From NCBI RefSeq assembly GCF_020297055.1, contig NZ_JAIXCQ010000003.1, positions 62,001-126,000 of the forward strand: a stretch of DNA of 64,000 bases. Reading direction: 5' to 3'. Of this stretch, positions 20,621 through 29,257 are shown in pieces (positions within the stretch are counted from its first letter, which is position 1; every line of letters starts with the position of its first letter). The notes below the pieces were generated by a model. The model was not told the DNA's origin and searched no databases. It saw only the letters and a program-made list of their open reading frames with translations. Made by a program: the position numbers and the translations under genes. The stretch comes from Isoptericola luteus (GTDB lineage Bacteria > Actinomycetota > Actinomycetes > Actinomycetales > Cellulomonadaceae).

Positions 20621-20676
20621 CGAGATAGAGAGCACCACCTCGCGAGATAGAGAGCACTACCCGCCGAGATAGAGAG
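20621..20676 (+). repeat. 22-bp tandem repeat, about 2.5 copies, after the LCP stop
   Basis: CGAGATAGAGAG begins at 20621, 20643 and 20665, a period of 22 bases. The array starts six bases after the LCP stop and runs straight into the hairpin at 20672. No coding sense seen. Confidence 0.8.
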
Positions 20677-20699
20677 GTCCCTCGCCGAAGGGACCTCTC
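20672..20699 (+). terminator. Strong terminator hairpin after the LCP pair
   Basis: An 11-bp perfect stem, GAGAGGTCCCT (20672-20682) with AGGGACCTCTC (20689-20699), closes a six-base loop CGCCGA. The left arm overlaps the third copy of the 22-bp repeat. A CTCTCGTCCGTCC pyrimidine run follows. Confidence 0.7.
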
Positions 20700-20818
20700 C
20701 TCTCGTCCGTCCGCCCCCCACCGCGCACCATCGCCGCCTGCGCGGGAGAATCACCTCGCCGCGTGGCACCGTGCCCGGGCTGCCCGGCCGCCCGGGCACG
20801 GACCGGCCCGGAGGCACC

Positions 20819-21877
20819 ATGTCCTCGACCCCGGCGGACGCCCCCACGGGCGGCACCACGTCGCAGCCGCCCGCCCGCTTCCTCGGCCGTCTCGTGCCGT
20901 CCGCGCAGCGCCGCCCGCTCGACGAGCTGTCGGACCGTCTCGACCTCGGCTCCGGCGACGTGCCGGCCAAGCGGTCGGCGTTCTGGGCGATGCTCGTCCT
21001 GTCGGGCGTGATCGCGGTGGCCGGCGTCGTCACGGACTCCACCGCCACCGTCATCGGCGCCATGATCATCGCGCCCCTGTCCACGCCGATCCTCGGCGTG
21101 GGCCTGGGGATCGTCACCGGTCAGGGCCGCCTGGTCGCTCGCTCCGCGCTGTTCGTCGCCGGCGGGACGGCGATCGTCGTCGCGCTGGGGGCGCTCGTCG
21201 CGCTCGTCCTGCCCGAGACGTCGGGCGTCGTCACGAACTCCCAGGTGACCGGGCGCACGTCACCCGGCGTGGGCGACCTCGTCGCCGCGTTCGCGACCGG
21301 CTTCGCGGGCGCCATCGCGCTCGCCCGGCGAGACCTGGGCGACGTCCTGCCGGGCATCGCGATCGCGATCTCCCTGGTCCCGCCACTCGGCGTGGTCGGC
21401 GTGTGCCTCGGGGCGGGCCAGCCGGCGCTCGCAGCCGGCGCGCTCCTGCTGTTCTGCTCCAACGTCGTCGCCCTGGTCATCGCGGCCACCGTCGTCTTCA
21501 CGGGCACGGGGTACGCGGGCGACGCCGCCGACGCGCGCCGCGCCGCGGGCGGGCGAGGACGGCCACGCCGTGCGGTCGTCCTCGGCGCGATCGCCGTCCT
21601 GGTGGTGGCGCTGCCCATGATCGCCAACACGGTCCAGGCCGCGCTCGCCGACCTGTGGGCCGGTCAGACCCGCGCCGCGGCCGAGCAGTGGCTCGCGGGC
21701 ACTCCGGGAGCCGACGTCGAGGGCGTCGCCTGGCAGGGCTCCGACCTCGTCGTCGAGGTCCGCGGCCCGGGCTCCGTGCCGGACGTCGCAGACCTGCGGG
21801 CCGCCGTCGACCGGCTGGTCCCGTGGAACCCGGAGGTCGTCGTCGTGCACACCGTCGGTGAGCGCTACGAGGGCTGA
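20819..21877 (+). CDS. DUF389 family membrane protein
   Basis: A 352-residue membrane protein of the DUF389 family (TIGR00341-like). The diagnostic block is SAFWAMLVLSGVIAVAGVVTDSTATVIGAMIIAPLSTPILGVGLGI with the conserved GAMIIAPLS...PI core, followed by ALARRDLGDVLPGIAIAISLVPPLGVVGV. About six helices are visible. The C-terminal soluble domain (about 235-352) is typical for the actinobacterial branch. Function of the family is not established; some members are linked to stress or small-molecule transport. Start ATG 20819 follows GGAGGC. Confidence 0.85.
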   Translation: MSSTPADAPTGGTTSQPPARFLGRLVPSAQRRPLDELSDRLDLGSGDVPAKRSAFWAMLVLSGVIAVAGVVTDSTATVIGAMIIAPLSTPILGVGLGIVTGQGRLVARSALFVAGGTAIVVALGALVALVLPETSGVVTNSQVTGRTSPGVGDLVAAFATGFAGAIALARRDLGDVLPGIAIAISLVPPLGVVGVCLGAGQPALAAGALLLFCSNVVALVIAATVVFTGTGYAGDAADARRAAGGRGRPRRAVVLGAIAVLVVALPMIANTVQAALADLWAGQTRAAAEQWLAGTPGADVEGVAWQGSDLVVEVRGPGSVPDVADLRAAVDRLVPWNPEVVVVHTVGERYEG

Positions 21878-21902
21878 GACGGGCCCCGGCGACCCAGAGA
21901 CC

Positions 21903-22433
21903 TCAGAAGCCGGTGCGCTGCGCGCGGCTCGCCCGCAGCTTCTCGCCCTTGGCGCGGGCGACGTCGCCCAGCTCGACCTGGAACGCGACCATCCGCTCGC
22001 GCAGGGCGAGCGACCCGGCGTCGGTGCCCGCACCGAGGATGCGCGCGGCAAGTAGCCCGGCGTTGCGCGCCCCGCCGACCGACACGGTCGCCACCGGCAC
22101 GCCGGCGGGCATCTGGACGATCGAGAGCAGCGAGTCCATACCGTCCAGGTAGCGCAGCGGCACGGGCACGCCGATCACCGGGAGCGGCGTCACGGCGGCC
22201 AGCATCCCGGGCAGGTGTGCCGCGCCGCCCGCGCCGGCGATGATCACCCGCAGGCCGCGCCCCGAAGCGCTGGCGCCGTACTCGATCATCTCGGTAGGCA
22301 TGCGGTGCGCCGAGACGACGTCCACCTCGACGCCCACGCCGAGCTCCCCGAGGGCGTCGGCCGCGGCCTCCATGACGGGCCAGTCGGAGTCCGACCCCAT
22401 GACGATCCCGACGACGGGCGACTGCTCGCTCAT
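21903..22433 (-). CDS. purE: N5-carboxyaminoimidazole ribonucleotide mutase
   Basis: A 176-residue PurE that moves the carboxyl group of N5-CAIR to give CAIR in purine synthesis. Motifs: [17 protein letters not shown] at the N-terminus, [28 protein letters not shown], and [33 protein letters not shown]. Complete, normal length. Its ATG overlaps the purK stop by four bases, so the mutase and the synthetase that makes its unstable substrate are translationally coupled. Converges with the DUF389 gene. Confidence 0.95.
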   Translation of the reverse strand: MSEQSPVVGIVMGSDSDWPVMEAAADALGELGVGVEVDVVSAHRMPTEMIEYGASASGRGLRVIIAGAGGAAHLPGMLAAVTPLPVIGVPVPLRYLDGMDSLLSIVQMPAGVPVATVSVGGARNAGLLAARILGAGTDAGSLALRERMVAFQVELGDVARAKGEKLRASRAQRTGF

Positions 22434-23683
22434 GCCTGCTCCTTGATGACGGTGGTCCCGGCGGGTGCGGCGGACTCGGGCGCCTCGCCCCGCAGCAGCG
22501 CGGCGGCGGCGGCGGCGCGTCGGCGGACCTCGGCGAGATCGGTGCCGCTGACGTTCACGTGACCCAGCTTGCGGCCCGGGCGGATGCCCTTGCCGTACAG
22601 GTTGACGCGTGCCTCCGGGAACCGCGCGAGCAGCTCGGGCAGCGCGTCGGTGAGCGCGTCCAGACGCGAGCCCAGCACGTTCGCCATCACCGTCCACCGC
22701 GCCACCGGAGCGGTGTCGCCCAGCGGGAGGTCGAGCACGGCGCGCAGGTGCTGGGAGAACTGGCTCGTCACCGCGCCGTCGATGGTCCAGTGCCCGGAGT
22801 TGTGCGGGCGCATCGCGAGCTCGTTGACCAGCACCTGCGACGTGCCGTCGCCGTCCACCACCTCGAACAGCTCGACGGCGAGGACGCCCGTGACGTCGAG
22901 CCCCGTCGCCACCGTCTCGGCGATCTCGCGGGCCCGCGCCGCCACCTCGGGCGCAAGGTCCGGCGCGGGGGCGACCACCTCGGCGCACACGCCGTCGCGC
23001 TGCACGGACTCGACGACCGGCCAGGTGCGGACCTCGCCCGACGGCCGGCGCGCGACGAGCGCGGCGAGCTCCCGGGCGAACGGCACCTTCTCCTCGACCA
23101 GCAGCGCGGGCCCGCCGGCGGCAACCGCCTCGAACCAGTCCGCGACGTCGTCGGCGGCCGAGACCACGCGCACGCCCTTGCCGTCGTAGCCGCCGCGCGA
23201 CGTCTTGACCACGGCCTCGCCCGACGGCGCCCCGGCGAGGAACTCGGCCAGTGCGGCGCGCCCCTCGGCCGGGTCGGTCGGCAGCGCGGACCAACGGGGG
23301 CACGGGACCCCGAGCTCGGTCAGCCGACGGCGCATGACGATCTTGTCCTGCGCCTGCACGAGCGCGTGCGGGCCGGGGCGCACCGGCGTGCCGTGGTCGA
23401 TGAGGTCGGCCAGCAGCGCGTTGGGCACGTGCTCGTGCTCGAAGGTGAGCACCCTCGCCGCCGGGCGGCCGTCGTCCGGGGCGATGAGGGCGCGGATCGC
23501 CGCCTCGTCCGAGGCCACGCCCACGGGGGCGTCCGTGACGACCTGCGCGGCCGACGAGGCGGCGTCCTCGACGAGCACCCGCAGCCCGACTCCGAGCTCC
23601 GCGGCCGCGGGGGCCATCATCCGGGCGAGCTGCCCGCCACCGACGACGGCGACGACAGGGTGGTCAGCGGTGGGTCCGGTCAC
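22430..23683 (-). CDS. purK: 5-(carboxyamino)imidazole ribonucleotide synthase
   Basis: A 417-residue ATP-grasp enzyme that carboxylates AIR with bicarbonate and [21 protein letters not shown] is the N-terminal PurK signature; [47 protein letters not shown] (ATP-binding loop) and [31 protein letters not shown] (metal site) follow. Full length with a C-terminal PurK-C domain. Start GTG 23683 is supported by a TATCCT -10 eight bases upstream. Confidence 0.95.
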   Translation of the reverse strand: MTGPTADHPVVAVVGGGQLARMMAPAAAELGVGLRVLVEDAASSAAQVVTDAPVGVASDEAAIRALIAPDDGRPAARVLTFEHEHVPNALLADLIDHGTPVRPGPHALVQAQDKIVMRRRLTELGVPCPRWSALPTDPAEGRAALAEFLAGAPSGEAVVKTSRGGYDGKGVRVVSAADDVADWFEAVAAGGPALLVEEKVPFARELAALVARRPSGEVRTWPVVESVQRDGVCAEVVAPAPDLAPEVAARAREIAETVATGLDVTGVLAVELFEVVDGDGTSQVLVNELAMRPHNSGHWTIDGAVTSQFSQHLRAVLDLPLGDTAPVARWTVMANVLGSRLDALTDALPELLARFPEARVNLYGKGIRPGRKLGHVNVSGTDLAEVRRRAAAAAALLRGEAPESAAPAGTTVIKEQA

Positions 23684-23691
23684 GGGGCACG

Positions 23692-23697
23692 AGGATA
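23692..23697 (-). promoter_or_regulatory. -10 element TATCCT of purK-purE
   Basis: Minus-strand TATCCT eight bases before the purK GTG, predicting a leaderless purK-purE message. Confidence 0.45.
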
Positions 23698-23718
23698 CCC
23701 GGCCCCCGTCCGCCCGGT

Positions 23719-25065
23719 TCACTCCCCGTGGTGGTGCAACCAGCCGCGACGGCGCCCGCGCGAGGAGATCGTCGTGCCCGGCGGGAGCACCAGCCGTGGG
23801 TCCAGCGTGCGCGGCACGCCCGCGAGGAAGAGCGCGAACACCGGCGGACGCCGCTGCGCGAGCTCCAGCCGGCCGCCGTCCGCCGCCGCCAGGTCCCGCG
23901 CGAGCGCGAGGCCGAGCCCGGTGCTGCCGCCCGTCGTCGTGCCCCGTTCGAAGATCTTGGCGGCGATGTCGTCCGCGACGCCCGGGCCCTCGTCCGCGAC
24001 CTCGATCGCGAGCGCACCCTTCGGACCCGAGGGGCGCGAACGCACCGTCGTGGTGCCGTCGCCGTACTTGAGCGAGTTCTCCAGCAGCGTCGCGATGATC
24101 TGGGCGAGCGCCCCCGGCGTCGCGAGCACCCGGTGCTCGGCGGGGACGTCGACCACGAGGGGGCGGCCGGCCCGCTCGAACGTCGGCCCCCACTCCTCCT
24201 CCTGCTGGTGCATGACCTCCGCGAGGTTCACCGCCTCCGTGGTGCCGCCCGACGAGCGGCGGGACGCGGCCAGCAGGTCGTCGACCACGGAGACGAGCCG
24301 CTCCACCTGCTCGAGCGAGATCCGTGCCTCCTCGACGACCTCGGGGTCGTCCGAGGCGAGCGTGATCTCCTCGAGCCGCATGGTCAGCGCCGTGAGCGGC
24401 GTGCGGAGCTGGTGCGAGGCGTCCTGCGTGAACTGGCGCTCGGCCGCGAGCCGCCCGGCGAGCCTGTCGGCGCTGCGCACCAGCTCGGCGGCGACGAGGT
24501 CGATCTCCTCGACCCCCGAGGGTTCCAGCCGCGGGCGCACCTGCCCCGAGCCGAGCTGCTCCGCCGACGCCGCGAGGTAGACCAGCGGCGCGGACAGCCG
24601 GTTCGCCTGCCACACCGCCATCGCGATGCCCGCGCCGATCGCCACGATGCCGGCGATCACCACCAGCACCACCGTCTGCGCCGACTTCACGTACGCGCCC
24701 ACGGCGGACACCGTCATCGTGACCGTGGCGCGGCCGTCGGTGAAGGCGGCCTTCTGGATGACGGGCCCGCTGGGCATCGCGCCCGCGACCAGGCTGGTGC
24801 CGTCCGGGAGGGTCACCTCGACGTGGGCGAGCAGGTCGTTCTCGCGCGTGCCCGTGCTGGCGCGCTCCACCGTCGCCTCGCTGACCGGGTCCCCGCGCTC
24901 GATCGCGCCGTCGACGGAGCGCGCGAGCGTGTCCACCCGGTCGGTGACGCGCTGCTCCTCGATGGCCAGCACGTAGCGCGCCCCGAAGATGCCGAGCGGC
25001 ACGCCGAGCAGGATGACGGCGACGGCGACCGCGGAGATGGTCGCCAGCAGGACGCGGCGACGCAC
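23719..25065 (-). CDS. Sensor histidine kinase (HisKA/HATPase_c)
   Basis: A 448-residue membrane kinase. Two transmembrane helices (about residues 8-33 and 131-153) enclose an extracytoplasmic sensor of about 95 residues; a HAMP-like linker follows (ANRLSAPLVYLAASAEQLGSG). The H box reads FTQDASHQLRTPLTALTMRL with the phospho-accepting His; the ATPase part has LLENSLKYGDG (N box), ADEGPGV (G1) and GSTGLGLALARDLAAADGG (G2). Cognate regulator is the OmpR-type gene just upstream (25092). The C-terminal tail is basic and histidine-rich. Signal unknown. Confidence 0.9.
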   Translation of the reverse strand: MRRRVLLATISAVAVAVILLGVPLGIFGARYVLAIEEQRVTDRVDTLARSVDGAIERGDPVSEATVERASTGTRENDLLAHVEVTLPDGTSLVAGAMPSGPVIQKAAFTDGRATVTMTVSAVGAYVKSAQTVVLVVIAGIVAIGAGIAMAVWQANRLSAPLVYLAASAEQLGSGQVRPRLEPSGVEEIDLVAAELVRSADRLAGRLAAERQFTQDASHQLRTPLTALTMRLEEITLASDDPEVVEEARISLEQVERLVSVVDDLLAASRRSSGGTTEAVNLAEVMHQQEEEWGPTFERAGRPLVVDVPAEHRVLATPGALAQIIATLLENSLKYGDGTTTVRSRPSGPKGALAIEVADEGPGVADDIAAKIFERGTTTGGSTGLGLALARDLAAADGGRLELAQRRPPVFALFLAGVPRTLDPRLVLPPGTTISSRGRRRGWLHHHGE

Positions 25066-25091
25066 GGCCGTTGCTCCTGTCTACCCGCGCG

Positions 25092-25775
25092 TCAGCTCGC
25101 GCCGAGCTCGAACCGGAAGCCCAGCCCGCGCACGGTCGAGACGTAGCGCGGTGCGTTGGCGTCGTCGCCGAGCTTGCGGCGCAGCCACGACACGTGCATG
25201 TCGAGCGTCTTGGTCGACCCGACCGGGTCGGTGCCCCACACGTCGCGCATGAGGGTGTCGCGCACCACCACGGAGCCGGCGTTGGCCACCAGCACCTTGA
25301 GGAGGTCGAACTCCTTGGTGGTCAGGTGCAGCTCGCGGTCGCCCTGGAACGCACGGTGCGCGGAGACGTCGACCCGCACGTCCTGGGCGCGCAGCTCCTC
25401 GTCGTCGCCCGTCTCCCCGTGGGTGCGGCGCAGCAGCGCCCGCACCCGGGCCAGGAGCTCGGCGAGCCGGAAGGGCTTCGTGACGTAGTCGTCGGCACCG
25501 GCGTCGAGACCCACCACGAGGTCGACCTCGTCGGCCCGCGCCGTGAGCACCAGGACGGGGACGGTCAGGCCGGCGCCGCGGATCTCGCGCGCGACGTCGA
25601 GCCCGTCCATGTCCGGCAGGCCGAGGTCGAGGACGACGATGTCCGCACCCCCGGCGTGGTCCACGGCTCCTTGACCAGTTCCTTGCACGATGACGTCGTA
25701 ACCCTCACGCGCAAGAGCCCTCGCCAAAGGCTCCGCAATAGCCGGGTCGTCTTCGGCCAGCAGTACGTGGGTCAT
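25092..25775 (-). CDS. OmpR/PhoB-family response regulator
   Basis: A 227-residue two-domain regulator. Receiver: LLAEDDPAIAEPL (acidic pocket), VVLDLGLPDMDG with the phosphorylated Asp, LTARADEVD, and YVTKPFRLAEL with the conserved Lys. The winged-helix DNA-binding domain shows LTTKEFDLLKVLVANAGSVV, LDMHVSWLRRKLG and VRGLGFRFE. It lies 26 bases before the kinase gene in the same direction, so the two form one operon. A leaderless -10 (TAGCAT) precedes it. Targets unknown. Confidence 0.93.
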   Translation of the reverse strand: MTHVLLAEDDPAIAEPLARALAREGYDVIVQGTGQGAVDHAGGADIVVLDLGLPDMDGLDVAREIRGAGLTVPVLVLTARADEVDLVVGLDAGADDYVTKPFRLAELLARVRALLRRTHGETGDDEELRAQDVRVDVSAHRAFQGDRELHLTTKEFDLLKVLVANAGSVVVRDTLMRDVWGTDPVGSTKTLDMHVSWLRRKLGDDANAPRYVSTVRGLGFRFELGAS

Positions 25776-25781
25776 TCCCTC

Positions 25782-25787
25782 ATGCTA
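25782..25787 (-). promoter_or_regulatory. -10 element TAGCAT of the OmpR-type regulator
   Basis: Minus-strand TAGCAT six bases before the ATG at 25775. GAGGGA between them could also serve as a ribosome site if transcription starts further upstream. Confidence 0.45.
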
Positions 25788-25939
25788 GCGGCATCCCCCC
25801 TGGTCCTGGGTGCCCGCCCACGCCGACGCCGTGTGACATGGGCGGCAGGGGCGCGACCGCGCTCGTCCTCCCGCCACGGGATGACGCCGCCGCGGGCGGC
25901 GTCCGCCCCCGGGCGGACGCAGCAAGCCCGGGTGCCGCC

Positions 25940-25945
25940 TACGCT
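25940..25945 (+). promoter_or_regulatory. -10 element TACGCT of the NarL-type kinase gene
   Basis: TACGCT ends seven bases before the ATG at 25953, a leaderless configuration. Confidence 0.45.
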
Positions 25946-25952
25946 TTCGCCC

Positions 25953-27326
25953 ATGGGCTGGTACGAGCGGACGGGACGCTGGTTCGAGGCGCACCGGTTC
26001 GGTGTCGACCTGACCGTGACGCTGCTCGTCGCGCTGCCCTTGATCGCCCCGGCCGGCGACCCCTACGCGACGGCCCCGTACAGCAACGAGGACGTGTACT
26101 GGTGGACCGTCGCCGTGCTCGCGCCGCTCCCCTGGCGCCGCACCCGCCCGGTCGCGTCGGCCGCCGTCGTCTTCCTCGTCACGCTCGCCCACATGTTCGC
26201 CGGCCTTCCCGTGGTGCTGCCGGGCGACCTCGTCGTGCTCGTCGCGCTGTACTCCGTCACCGTGTACGGGCCGTCCTGGGCGCACGTCGGGGCGATGTCT
26301 CTCACGGCGGTGGGGACCCTGGTCGCGCTGCCGCTGGCGGTCGGCGGACGGGACGGCGGCCTCGACGTCGTCGTCAGGACGATCCCCATCGGGGTCTTCT
26401 GCCTCGTCACGGGCCTCGCGGTCTGGGCGATCGCGCTCGCACGCCGCTCACGGCGCGTCACCCTGGAAGCCCTGCGTGACCGCGCGCACCGGCTCGAGGT
26501 CGAGCGTGACCAGCAGATCCAGATCGGCGCCGCGGCCGAGCGCGCCCGGATCGCCCGCGAGATGCACGACATCGTCGCGCACTCGCTGTCCATCGTCGTC
26601 GCCCAGGCCGACGGCGGTCGGTACGCCGCCGCGTCGGACCCCGCGGCCGCGGTGCACGCCCTCGCGACCATCAGCGAGACGGGACGCACCGCCCTGACCG
26701 ACATGCGCCGGCTGCTCGGCGTGCTGCGCGAACAGCCCGACGGCGACGAGGCCGGCAGCACGCCGCCAGGCGGCGCGCGCGATCTCGCGACCCTGCGGCC
26801 CGCGCCCCAGCCCGACGCCGACCAGATCGAGGACCTCGTCGCCCAGGCCCGCGCCGGCGGCCTGCGGGTGGCGCTGGTCCGCGTGGGCGACCCGCGCCCG
26901 CTGCCCGCCGGGATGGGCCTCACCGTGTTCCGCGTGTGCCAGGAGTCCCTCACGAACGTGCGCAAGCACGCTGGGCCCGACCCGGCCGTCACGGTCACCC
27001 TGCGCTGGAGCGACGAGATCGTGCGGCTGGAGGTGCTCGACGACGGGCGCGGCGCGGCGGCGTCCGCCCGGACCGACCCCGGCTTCGGGCTGCGCGGCAT
27101 GCGCGAGCGCGCCAACCTGTACGGCGGCACCCTCGAGACCGGGCCGCGCCGCGGCGGCGGGTTCCGCGTGTGCCTGGAGCTGCCGCTGCCCGGTGCACCG
27201 CTGGGCGCGCCCGCCGGTCACACGGCGGAGCAGGCGTCCGAGCAGGCGCCCGAGCTGACTTCCCGCGAGAATGCCGACCACACCCTCGGCACCACGCCCG
27301 ACCCCACCACGGAGGCCCCCGCATGA
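25953..27326 (+). CDS. Sensor histidine kinase of the NarX/DesK type (HisKA_3)
   Basis: A 457-residue kinase with about five hydrophobic helices in residues 18-165 and no large extracytoplasmic domain. The dimerisation/phosphoacceptor block is ERARIAREMHDIVAHSLSIVVAQADGG with the conserved His; the ATPase part has VFRVCQESLTNVRKHAG (N box), LDDGRG and FGLRGMRERANLYGGTL. The C-terminal about 45 residues are disordered and rich in E, T and P. It overlaps its response regulator by four bases (ATGA), a normal arrangement for this pair type. Confidence 0.92.
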   Translation: MGWYERTGRWFEAHRFGVDLTVTLLVALPLIAPAGDPYATAPYSNEDVYWWTVAVLAPLPWRRTRPVASAAVVFLVTLAHMFAGLPVVLPGDLVVLVALYSVTVYGPSWAHVGAMSLTAVGTLVALPLAVGGRDGGLDVVVRTIPIGVFCLVTGLAVWAIALARRSRRVTLEALRDRAHRLEVERDQQIQIGAAAERARIAREMHDIVAHSLSIVVAQADGGRYAAASDPAAAVHALATISETGRTALTDMRRLLGVLREQPDGDEAGSTPPGGARDLATLRPAPQPDADQIEDLVAQARAGGLRVALVRVGDPRPLPAGMGLTVFRVCQESLTNVRKHAGPDPAVTVTLRWSDEIVRLEVLDDGRGAAASARTDPGFGLRGMRERANLYGGTLETGPRRGGGFRVCLELPLPGAPLGAPAGHTAEQASEQAPELTSRENADHTLGTTPDPTTEAPA

Positions 27327-28033
27327 CCCTGCCCGACGGCGCCGCGACGGGCGGGCCCGGGCCCGGCGCTCCCGTGCGCGTCGCCCTGGTGGACGACCAG
27401 CAGCTGGTGCGGGCCGGGTTCCGCATGGTGATCGACTCTCAGCCGGACCTGGAGGTGGCGGTCGAGGCGGGCGACGGCGCCCAGGCCCTGCGGCTCCTCG
27501 GCGACCACCGTGTCGACGTCGTCCTCATGGACGTGCGGATGCCGAACCTCGACGGGCTCACCGCCACCGCGCGGCTCACCGCGAGGGCCGACGCCCCGCG
27601 CGTCATCGTGCTCACCACCTTCGACCTGGACGAGTACGTGCTGGAGGCGATCCGCAGCGGCGCGTCGGGGTTTCTGCTCAAGGACGCCCCGCCCGAGGAG
27701 ATGCTCGCGGCCATCCGCACGGTGCACCGCGGCGACGCCGTCATCGCGCCGTCGTCGACCCGCCGGCTGCTGGAGCACCTGGTGGTGGCGCTGCCCGCCG
27801 AGGAGTCCGCGCCCCAGGTCGACGCCCTGGGCGGCCTCACGGACCGCGAGCGCGAGGTGCTCGTGCTCATGGCGCGCGGGCGGTCCAACACCGAGATCGC
27901 CGGCGACCTGTTCGTCGCCGAGGCGACGGTCAAGACCCACGTCGGCCGCATCCTCGCCAAGCTCGGCGCCCGCGATCGCGTCCAGGCCGTGGTGACGGCC
28001 TACGAGACCGGGCTCGTCCGGCCGGGCGCCTGA
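27323..28033 (+). CDS. NarL/LuxR-family response regulator
   Basis: A 236-residue regulator. Receiver motifs are VALVDDQQLVRAGFRMV, VVLMDVRMPNLDG (phospho-Asp), TTFDLDEYV and GFLLKDAPPEEML. The C-terminal LuxR-type helix-turn-helix is LTDREREVLVLMARGRSNTEIAGDLFVAEATVKTHVGRILAKLGARDRVQAV. Start ATG 27323 overlaps the kinase stop. The gene is followed within about 20 bases by the first 50-bp palindromic repeat. Confidence 0.95.
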   Translation: MTLPDGAATGGPGPGAPVRVALVDDQQLVRAGFRMVIDSQPDLEVAVEAGDGAQALRLLGDHRVDVVLMDVRMPNLDGLTATARLTARADAPRVIVLTTFDLDEYVLEAIRSGASGFLLKDAPPEEMLAAIRTVHRGDAVIAPSSTRRLLEHLVVALPAEESAPQVDALGGLTDREREVLVLMARGRSNTEIAGDLFVAEATVKTHVGRILAKLGARDRVQAVVTAYETGLVRPGA

Positions 28034-28054
28034 TCTCGGCCGGCCCGGCCCGGC

Positions 28055-28104
28055 GAATTGTCAGGTCGACGTGCACGTTCCGGTGCACCTGGCCCTGACA
28101 ACTC
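28055..28104 (-). repeat. 50-bp palindromic repeat, copy A
   Basis: On the minus strand this unit reads GAGTTGTCAGG, 28 bases, then CCTGACAATTC; the arms are an 11-bp inverted repeat with one mismatch. The interior holds two GTGCAC hexamers separated by CGGAAC. It matches copies B, C and D in length, arms and interior layout. A and B are oriented oppositely to C and D. Confidence 0.9.
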
Positions 28105-28110
28105 GCAGTG

Positions 28111-28170
28111 CCACTGAGTTGTCAGGCGCTCGTGCACGTTCCTGTGCACCTCGTCCTGACAACTCAGTGG
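28111..28170 (-). repeat. 50-bp palindromic repeat, copy B, with extended arms
   Basis: The 50-bp core is 28116-28165 with perfect GAGTTGTCAGG / CCTGACAACTC arms; flanking bases extend the inverted repeat to 16 bp (CCACTGAGTTGTCAGG and its complement). Interior: two GTGCAC separated by AGGAAC on the minus strand. The stop codon of the endonuclease gene (28164-28166) lies inside the right arm. Confidence 0.92.
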
Positions 28171-29096
28171 CGGAGGTGACGACGCACGACGGCGAGCACG
28201 CGCTCGGGCTCGTAGCGCGCTGCCATGGCGGGCAGCCGCACCCTCACCGTCGCGGCGTCGGCGCCGATCTCGGCGTCCCGGAGCAGGTCGTCGTACCAGC
28301 GCTCGCGCTCCATGTGCCCGACGCCGTCGATCTCGACGACGAACTTCCGGCCGCCCGGGAGCCGCCACTCGACGTCGAGGAACCGGCGGCGGCCCGCAGC
28401 GTCGGTGCGCACGGCCTGCCGTGACGGCTCCGGCAGGCCGGCATCACGGCAGAGGCGGGCGAAGTCGATCTCCGCGAGCGAGTCGGCGCCGCCCACGACG
28501 TCCGCGAGCGCCAGCCGCATGACCTTGCGGTGGCGTACGCGGCCCACCGAGTCGAGCACGGCGAAGAGCTCGTCGGTGGTCGCGAGGCGCTGCTGCACGA
28601 CGGCGGCCATCAGCCCCGCCGCGGTGCGCCACGAGCGCTGCCACGCCGCGGCGTCGACGGCGGCCCGTGCGGCCCGGTGCACCGCCAGGCCGTCGACGGA
28701 GGCGACGTCCTCGTCGCACAGCCGGCGCGACTCGTGCACGACGAGCCAGGGGTGCCGGACGGGGGTGGACCCGCGGGCGACCACGAGATGGATCGGCGCG
28801 CGGTCCCAGCCCCGGAGCCCGTGCAGCTCGAGCGCGCTCCAGGCCCCGATCACGCTCCCGGCGGGAGCGCCGAGCAGCGCGACCCATCGTTGCCCGGCGC
28901 GGGTGAGCGGCCCCCGGTGCGCGACGACGACCGGCCCACCCAGCACCCGCCACCGCAGCGCAGCCTGGTGGTTCGCCACCTGCGCCGGCCCGATCCCCAG
29001 CACGGACAGCTGTGCCCGCGTCACGACGCCGTGCTGCCGGCGCAGCAGCGCGCGCAGCCCGCCGACCGTCGAGTAGACGCTCCGTGACCCCGTCAT
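28164..29096 (-). CDS. Putative endonuclease: AbiEi-like N-terminus, DUF559/PD-(D/E)xK-like C-terminus
   Basis: A 310-residue protein. The N-terminal about 50 residues (LRALLRRQHGVVTRAQLSVLG then QVANHQAALRWRVL) look like the winged-helix AbiEi_4 domain of type IV antitoxin-like proteins. The C-terminal about 110 residues carry a Vsr/DUF559-type nuclease core: an acidic helix (SLAEIDFARLCRDAGLPEP), RRFLDVEWRLPG, FVVEIDGVGHMERERWYDDLLRD, with Asp and ExD spaced as in PD-(D/E)xK enzymes. Single-strand or double-strand DNA cleavage is inferred, target unknown. It is bracketed by two pairs of the 50-bp palindrome, and its stop codon lies in copy B. Start ATG 29096 precedes the family pattern; no strong ribosome site seen. 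No cognate toxin gene adjoins it. Confidence 0.7.
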   Translation of the reverse strand: MTGSRSVYSTVGGLRALLRRQHGVVTRAQLSVLGIGPAQVANHQAALRWRVLGGPVVVAHRGPLTRAGQRWVALLGAPAGSVIGAWSALELHGLRGWDRAPIHLVVARGSTPVRHPWLVVHESRRLCDEDVASVDGLAVHRAARAAVDAAAWQRSWRTAAGLMAAVVQQRLATTDELFAVLDSVGRVRHRKVMRLALADVVGGADSLAEIDFARLCRDAGLPEPSRQAVRTDAAGRRRFLDVEWRLPGGRKFVVEIDGVGHMERERWYDDLLRDAEIGADAATVRVRLPAMAARYEPERVLAVVRRHLRH

Positions 29097-29196
29097 GACG
29101 ACCGAGCGTGCTCCCTCCGGCGGCGTAGACGCCGTCGGGTGGTGCACGTGTGGACGACGCCCCCGCACCGTCCCCTGGGGACGGGCTCCGCCCCGT

Positions 29197-29246
29197 GAGC
29201 TGTCAGGACCACGACCACCAGGACATGCACGTGATCCTGACAACTC
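29197..29246 (+). repeat. 50-bp palindromic repeat, copy C
   Basis: GAGCTGTCAGG (29197-29207), 28 bases, CCTGACAACTC (29236-29246). Interior GACCAC, CAGGAC, ATGCAC aligns position by position with the GTGCAC-GGAAC-GTGCAC core of A and B. It lies about 100 bases upstream of the endonuclease start. Between 29096 and this copy there is also a short palindrome CCGTCCCC-T-GGGGACGG (29168-29184). Confidence 0.88.
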
Positions 29247-29257
29247 ACACCCCCGTC

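Noticed and set aside
20615-20819. Search for a small gene in the gap after the LCP pair
   Set aside because: Only the 22-bp repeats, the hairpin and a GC-rich stretch are present; no open frame with a ribosome site.
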